A DNA stretch of 10,440 nt from Burkholderiales bacterium (GTDB lineage Bacteria; Pseudomonadota; Gammaproteobacteria; Burkholderiales; Burkholderiaceae_C): positions 1 through 10,440 of the forward strand of contig JAABTC010000043.1 of NCBI GenBank assembly GCA_011390055.1, written 5' to 3'. This document shows, piece after piece, positions 6,223 through 10,440 of the stretch (position 1 is the first letter of the stretch; each line of letters begins with the position of its first letter). Under the pieces are notes generated by a model. The model was not told where the DNA came from and ran no database searches. It saw nothing but the letters and a program-made list of their open reading frames with translations. A program made the translations under genes and the position numbers.

Positions 6223-6236
6223 GGCACACCCCTTGC
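6223..6236 (+). promoter_or_regulatory. Sigma-54-type promoter of the acidic protein/catalase/hemerythrin unit
   Basis: The sequence is GGCACA-CCCC-TTGC with exact GG-N10-GC spacing. Predicted start is near 6248, giving a leader of about 45 bases before ATG 6293. The only other gap in this unit, 6848-6889, contains no such element, so the catalase and second hemerythrin would depend on this promoter. Confidence 0.6.
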
Positions 6237-6250
6237 CGAGCATGGGTCTC

Positions 6251-6266
6251 CGGCCGACAACGGCCG
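6251..6266 (+). repeat. Possible hairpin in the mRNA leader of the catalase operon
   Basis: CGGCCG-ACAA-CGGCCG can fold into a 6-base-pair stem with a 4-base loop. It would lie at the very 5' end of a transcript starting near 6248, a position where hairpins can protect mRNA from decay. Each CGGCCG is itself palindromic, so chance in GC-rich DNA is also possible. Confidence 0.25.
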
Positions 6267-6292
6267 CCACGTCTGGACTACGGAGTAGACCC

Positions 6293-6847
6293 ATGGGACA
6301 CAGCAGCCTTCTCGGAACCGACCGCGCCGCCGAAGAACCGGCCGGCCGGGACACCGCCCTGCTCGGCCCGAGCGACAGCTCGGACACCGGCAGCGACATG
6401 GCCGGCATCGGCGAAAGCGACGACGGCGACCCGACCCTGCCGGTCGATGTGGCGATGCGCGACGACATGCCGCACGCCGCGATGGCGCCCGAGAACCTGG
6501 CCGGCAGTGCCAGCGATGCCGGTGGCACCGGCGAGCGTCGCAGCGCCGGCCTCGACGCCGGCGAGCGCGAAGGTGCCGACATCGGCGTCGACCGGGTGTT
6601 CTCGATCGACGCCGACGGCCAGGGCGAAGACGACTTCGACGAAGACGAAGACCCCGACCTGGCCTTCATCGACGCGGCGCAGGCGGCCGACCCGCTCGAA
6701 GACGAACCCGCCGATCCCGACCTGGCCGACGAAGACCTCGAAGACGACGACGACGCCGACAGTGGCGAGCGCTACGCCGACGAAGACGACGGCATCCCCG
6801 GCGCAAAGCCCACCCGCACGGCCGACAAGGCCGCCGGCGTGCTCTGA
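6293..6847 (+). CDS. Very acidic, likely disordered conserved protein
   Basis: This 184-residue protein has no Cys, only two Lys (both near the C-terminus) and dense Asp/Glu runs such as DDFDEDEDPD and EDLEDDDDAD. No membrane segment or signal peptide is seen. The N-terminal half contains LLGPSDSSDTGSD (23-35), GADIGVDRVF and other Gly/Ser/Asp motifs that I recall from a family of acidic proteins often labelled chemotaxis or HPr-related in Pseudomonas and Burkholderiales; nothing here supports either role. ATG 6293 is preceded by GGAG (6282-6285); the longer frame to 6218 overlaps the promoter and is not used. It is the first gene of the catalase operon, 42 bases before katE. The charge suggests a metal- or cation-binding or chaperone-like role, but I do not assign a function. 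Confidence 0.8.
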   Translation: MGHSSLLGTDRAAEEPAGRDTALLGPSDSSDTGSDMAGIGESDDGDPTLPVDVAMRDDMPHAAMAPENLAGSASDAGGTGERRSAGLDAGEREGADIGVDRVFSIDADGQGEDDFDEDEDPDLAFIDAAQAADPLEDEPADPDLADEDLEDDDDADSGERYADEDDGIPGAKPTRTADKAAGVL

Positions 6848-6889
6848 GCCGCCTGTCCCTCACAACCTCACCGCATCCACAGGAAACCC

Positions 6890-9474
<2,585 letters not shown>

Positions 9475-9478
<4 letters not shown>

Positions 9479-10017
9479 GCTCAGCCGGCAGCGAAGGCGC
9501 GCCGGGTCGGCCTGGCGCGGGTCGCGAGGGCGCCAGCGCCTTGCTGCCGACGGCGGCCGCACCGTCGACGCAGGACGCCCTCGACCTGCTGCATGCCGAC
9601 CACCAGCGCATCGATTCGATGCTGGCCGACTGCGAGCGCATGTCCGGCCCGGGTGCAAGCGCAGCCGACCGCAGCGCGATGGTCTCGCGCGTGGGTGCTT
9701 TACTGATTGCTCACGCCCAGATGGAGCAGCAACTGTTCTACCCGGCGTTGGGGCTGGACGCGCAACAGCTCGAGTTGGCCATCGCCGAGCACGCGGCGGT
9801 CGAGACACTGCTGCAACGTCTGGCCGAGCCCGACGCCGCTGCGCAGGCCTACGGGTCTCGCATCGCCGAGTTGGCGCTGCAGGTGCGCGAGCACGTGCAG
9901 AAGGAAGAAGCCGAGCTGTTCCCCTTGGCCAGGTCGGCAGGTCTGGACCTGCTGGCCCTGGGCACGCAAATGGCGCTGCGGCGCGGCGAACTGCTCGGCG
10001 ATCAAGGCATCGACTGA
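9475..10017 (+). CDS. Second hemerythrin HHE domain protein, coupled to catalase
   Basis: This 180-residue soluble protein carries an HHE four-helix domain for a diiron site. Candidate ligands are His40 or His43 (HADHQRID), His80 and Glu84 (HAQME), His106 (AEHAAVE), and His140 with Glu144 (HVQKEE). HAQxExxxFYPAL is shared with the other hemerythrin at 3524-4117, so the two are paralogues, but this one lacks the hydrophobic tail and has instead a 30-residue Gly/Ala/Ser leader. The ATG overlaps the catalase TGA as ATGA and lacks a strong ribosome binding site, which points to translational coupling. The pairing suggests work in the same peroxide/oxygen response, perhaps iron or oxygen handling when catalase is active; that is inference. 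Confidence 0.88.
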
Positions 10018-10045
10018 CGCCGACGCGCCAAGCGCGGCGTCAGTC
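10012..10045 (+). terminator. Hairpin between convergent genes, likely terminator
   Basis: GACTGACGCCG (10012-10022) and CGGCGTCAGTC (10035-10045) are exact complementary 11-base arms around a 12-base loop. The left arm includes the stop codon of the hemerythrin gene. It lies before the convergent minus-strand glycosyltransferase and could stop transcription from both sides. No U tract follows on the plus strand. Confidence 0.6.
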
Positions 10046-10057
10046 TCACAGGTCCCC

Positions 10058-10440
10058 TTAGGTTCGGATGCCAGCGCTGGCCGCACGCGGCGCGCGCTGT
10101 GCGGATGTTTGCGCCACGCTCGCCACCTCGCCGGTGGCCGCGCCACGGACCTGCGCAACGCTGACGTCCTCGGCCTGCAGTGACGGCGTGCCGGCCGCCC
10201 GGAAGCGCTTCAATGCAGCATGCATCAACAGGTCGACACGGCGTGCGCCGGCATCCCAGGAGTGGCGCTTCACGGCGGCGGCCATCTCGACCGCACGGCG
10301 ACGCCGCTGGGCATCGTCCTCGGCCAACAGCCGCTCGCAGCCGGCGATGAACTCGGCCGAACCATCGGCCACCTCGACAGCCTCGCCGTACAGCGACACC
10401 ACGTCGCGGATCGGCGTGCTGACCACCGGCTTGCCGGCGG
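10058..10440 (-). CDS. Glycosyltransferase, C-terminal part (runs off the window)
   Basis: Only the last 127 or so residues are in view; the frame stays open to the right edge, so the start is outside. The visible beginning reads AGKPVVSTPIRDVV, the conserved segment after the E-x7-E region of GT4 glycosyltransferases (the usual form is EAMAxGxPVVST). A helical tail (ERLLAEDDAQRRRRAVEMAA, then KRHSWDAGARRVDLLMHAAL) matches the closing helices of the GT-B fold, with the typical W in HSWD. The final 40 residues are polar and variable. The stop is TAA at 10060-10058. Donor and product cannot be inferred. It is transcribed toward the catalase operon and need not belong to the stress island. Confidence 0.75.
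   Translation of the reverse strand, partial: AGKPVVSTPIRDVVSLYGEAVEVADGSAEFIAGCERLLAEDDAQRRRRAVEMAAAVKRHSWDAGARRVDLLMHAALKRFRAAGTPSLQAEDVSVAQVRGAATGEVASVAQTSAQRAPRAASAGIRT

Noticed and set aside
4613..6229. A 538-residue open frame on the minus strand opposite the DUF1469 and lipocalin genes.
   Set aside because: It runs across three convincing plus-strand gene boundaries and its translation is low-complexity Gln/Arg/Ala. It is a shadow frame.
6600..6800. Repeated gacgaagac-like bases as a tandem repeat or CRISPR-like element.
   Set aside because: The pattern comes from codons for Asp/Glu runs in the acidic protein; there are no regular repeat units or spacers.

Overview
The window looks like a chromosomal stress-response island from a GC-rich betaproteobacterium. 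Burkholderiales of the Rubrivivax/Leptothrix/Ideonella type is my best guess, from GC-rich codon use and protein style; no rRNA or marker gene is present to confirm it. Genes are tightly packed. I see no insertion sequence, phage module, tRNA or CRISPR array, and no gene-free stretch longer than about 150 bases.

Layout. (1) 153-1875: a GT4 glycosyltransferase overlapping a PAP2 phosphatase. (2) 1991-3486: a small conserved protein of unknown function, then a short-chain dehydrogenase of the YghA / general-stress-protein-39 type. (3) 3524-4117, minus strand: a hemerythrin HHE protein with a hydrophobic C-terminal tail, convergent with the dehydrogenase across a perfect 24-base palindrome. (4) 4267-6187: an envelope operon of a DUF883 (ElaB/YqjD-like) protein, a DUF1469 (YqjE/holin-3_6-like) protein and an unusual membrane-segment protein ending in a lipocalin domain. 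(5) 6293-10017: a very acidic small protein, a large clade-2 (HPII/KatE-type) catalase and a second hemerythrin HHE protein whose start codon overlaps the catalase stop. (6) 10058-10440, minus strand: the C-terminal end of another glycosyltransferase that runs off the window.

The main observation is in the promoters. The four plus-strand units that begin here and the divergent hemerythrin gene each have a sigma-54 (RpoN)-like -24/-12 element in the short gap before the first gene. Four are GGCAC(A/G)-N4-TTGC with exact GG-N10-GC spacing (110-123, 1932-1945, 4171-4158 minus, 6223-6236). Two are weaker (4215-4228 plus, 41-28 minus). This suggests one RpoN-dependent regulon that joins peroxide removal, diiron hemerythrins, membrane-associated stress proteins, a dehydrogenase and envelope glycan/lipid enzymes. 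In enterobacteria several relatives of these genes (katE, elaB/yqjD type) are usually linked to sigma-S, so the control would be rewired. This is inference from sequence and has no expression support here.

Other points: the catalase keeps its catalytic His, Asn and proximal Tyr but has Ala where E. coli HPII has the His that cross-links to that Tyr. The lipocalin lacks a lipoprotein signal and is instead fused behind a membrane segment.
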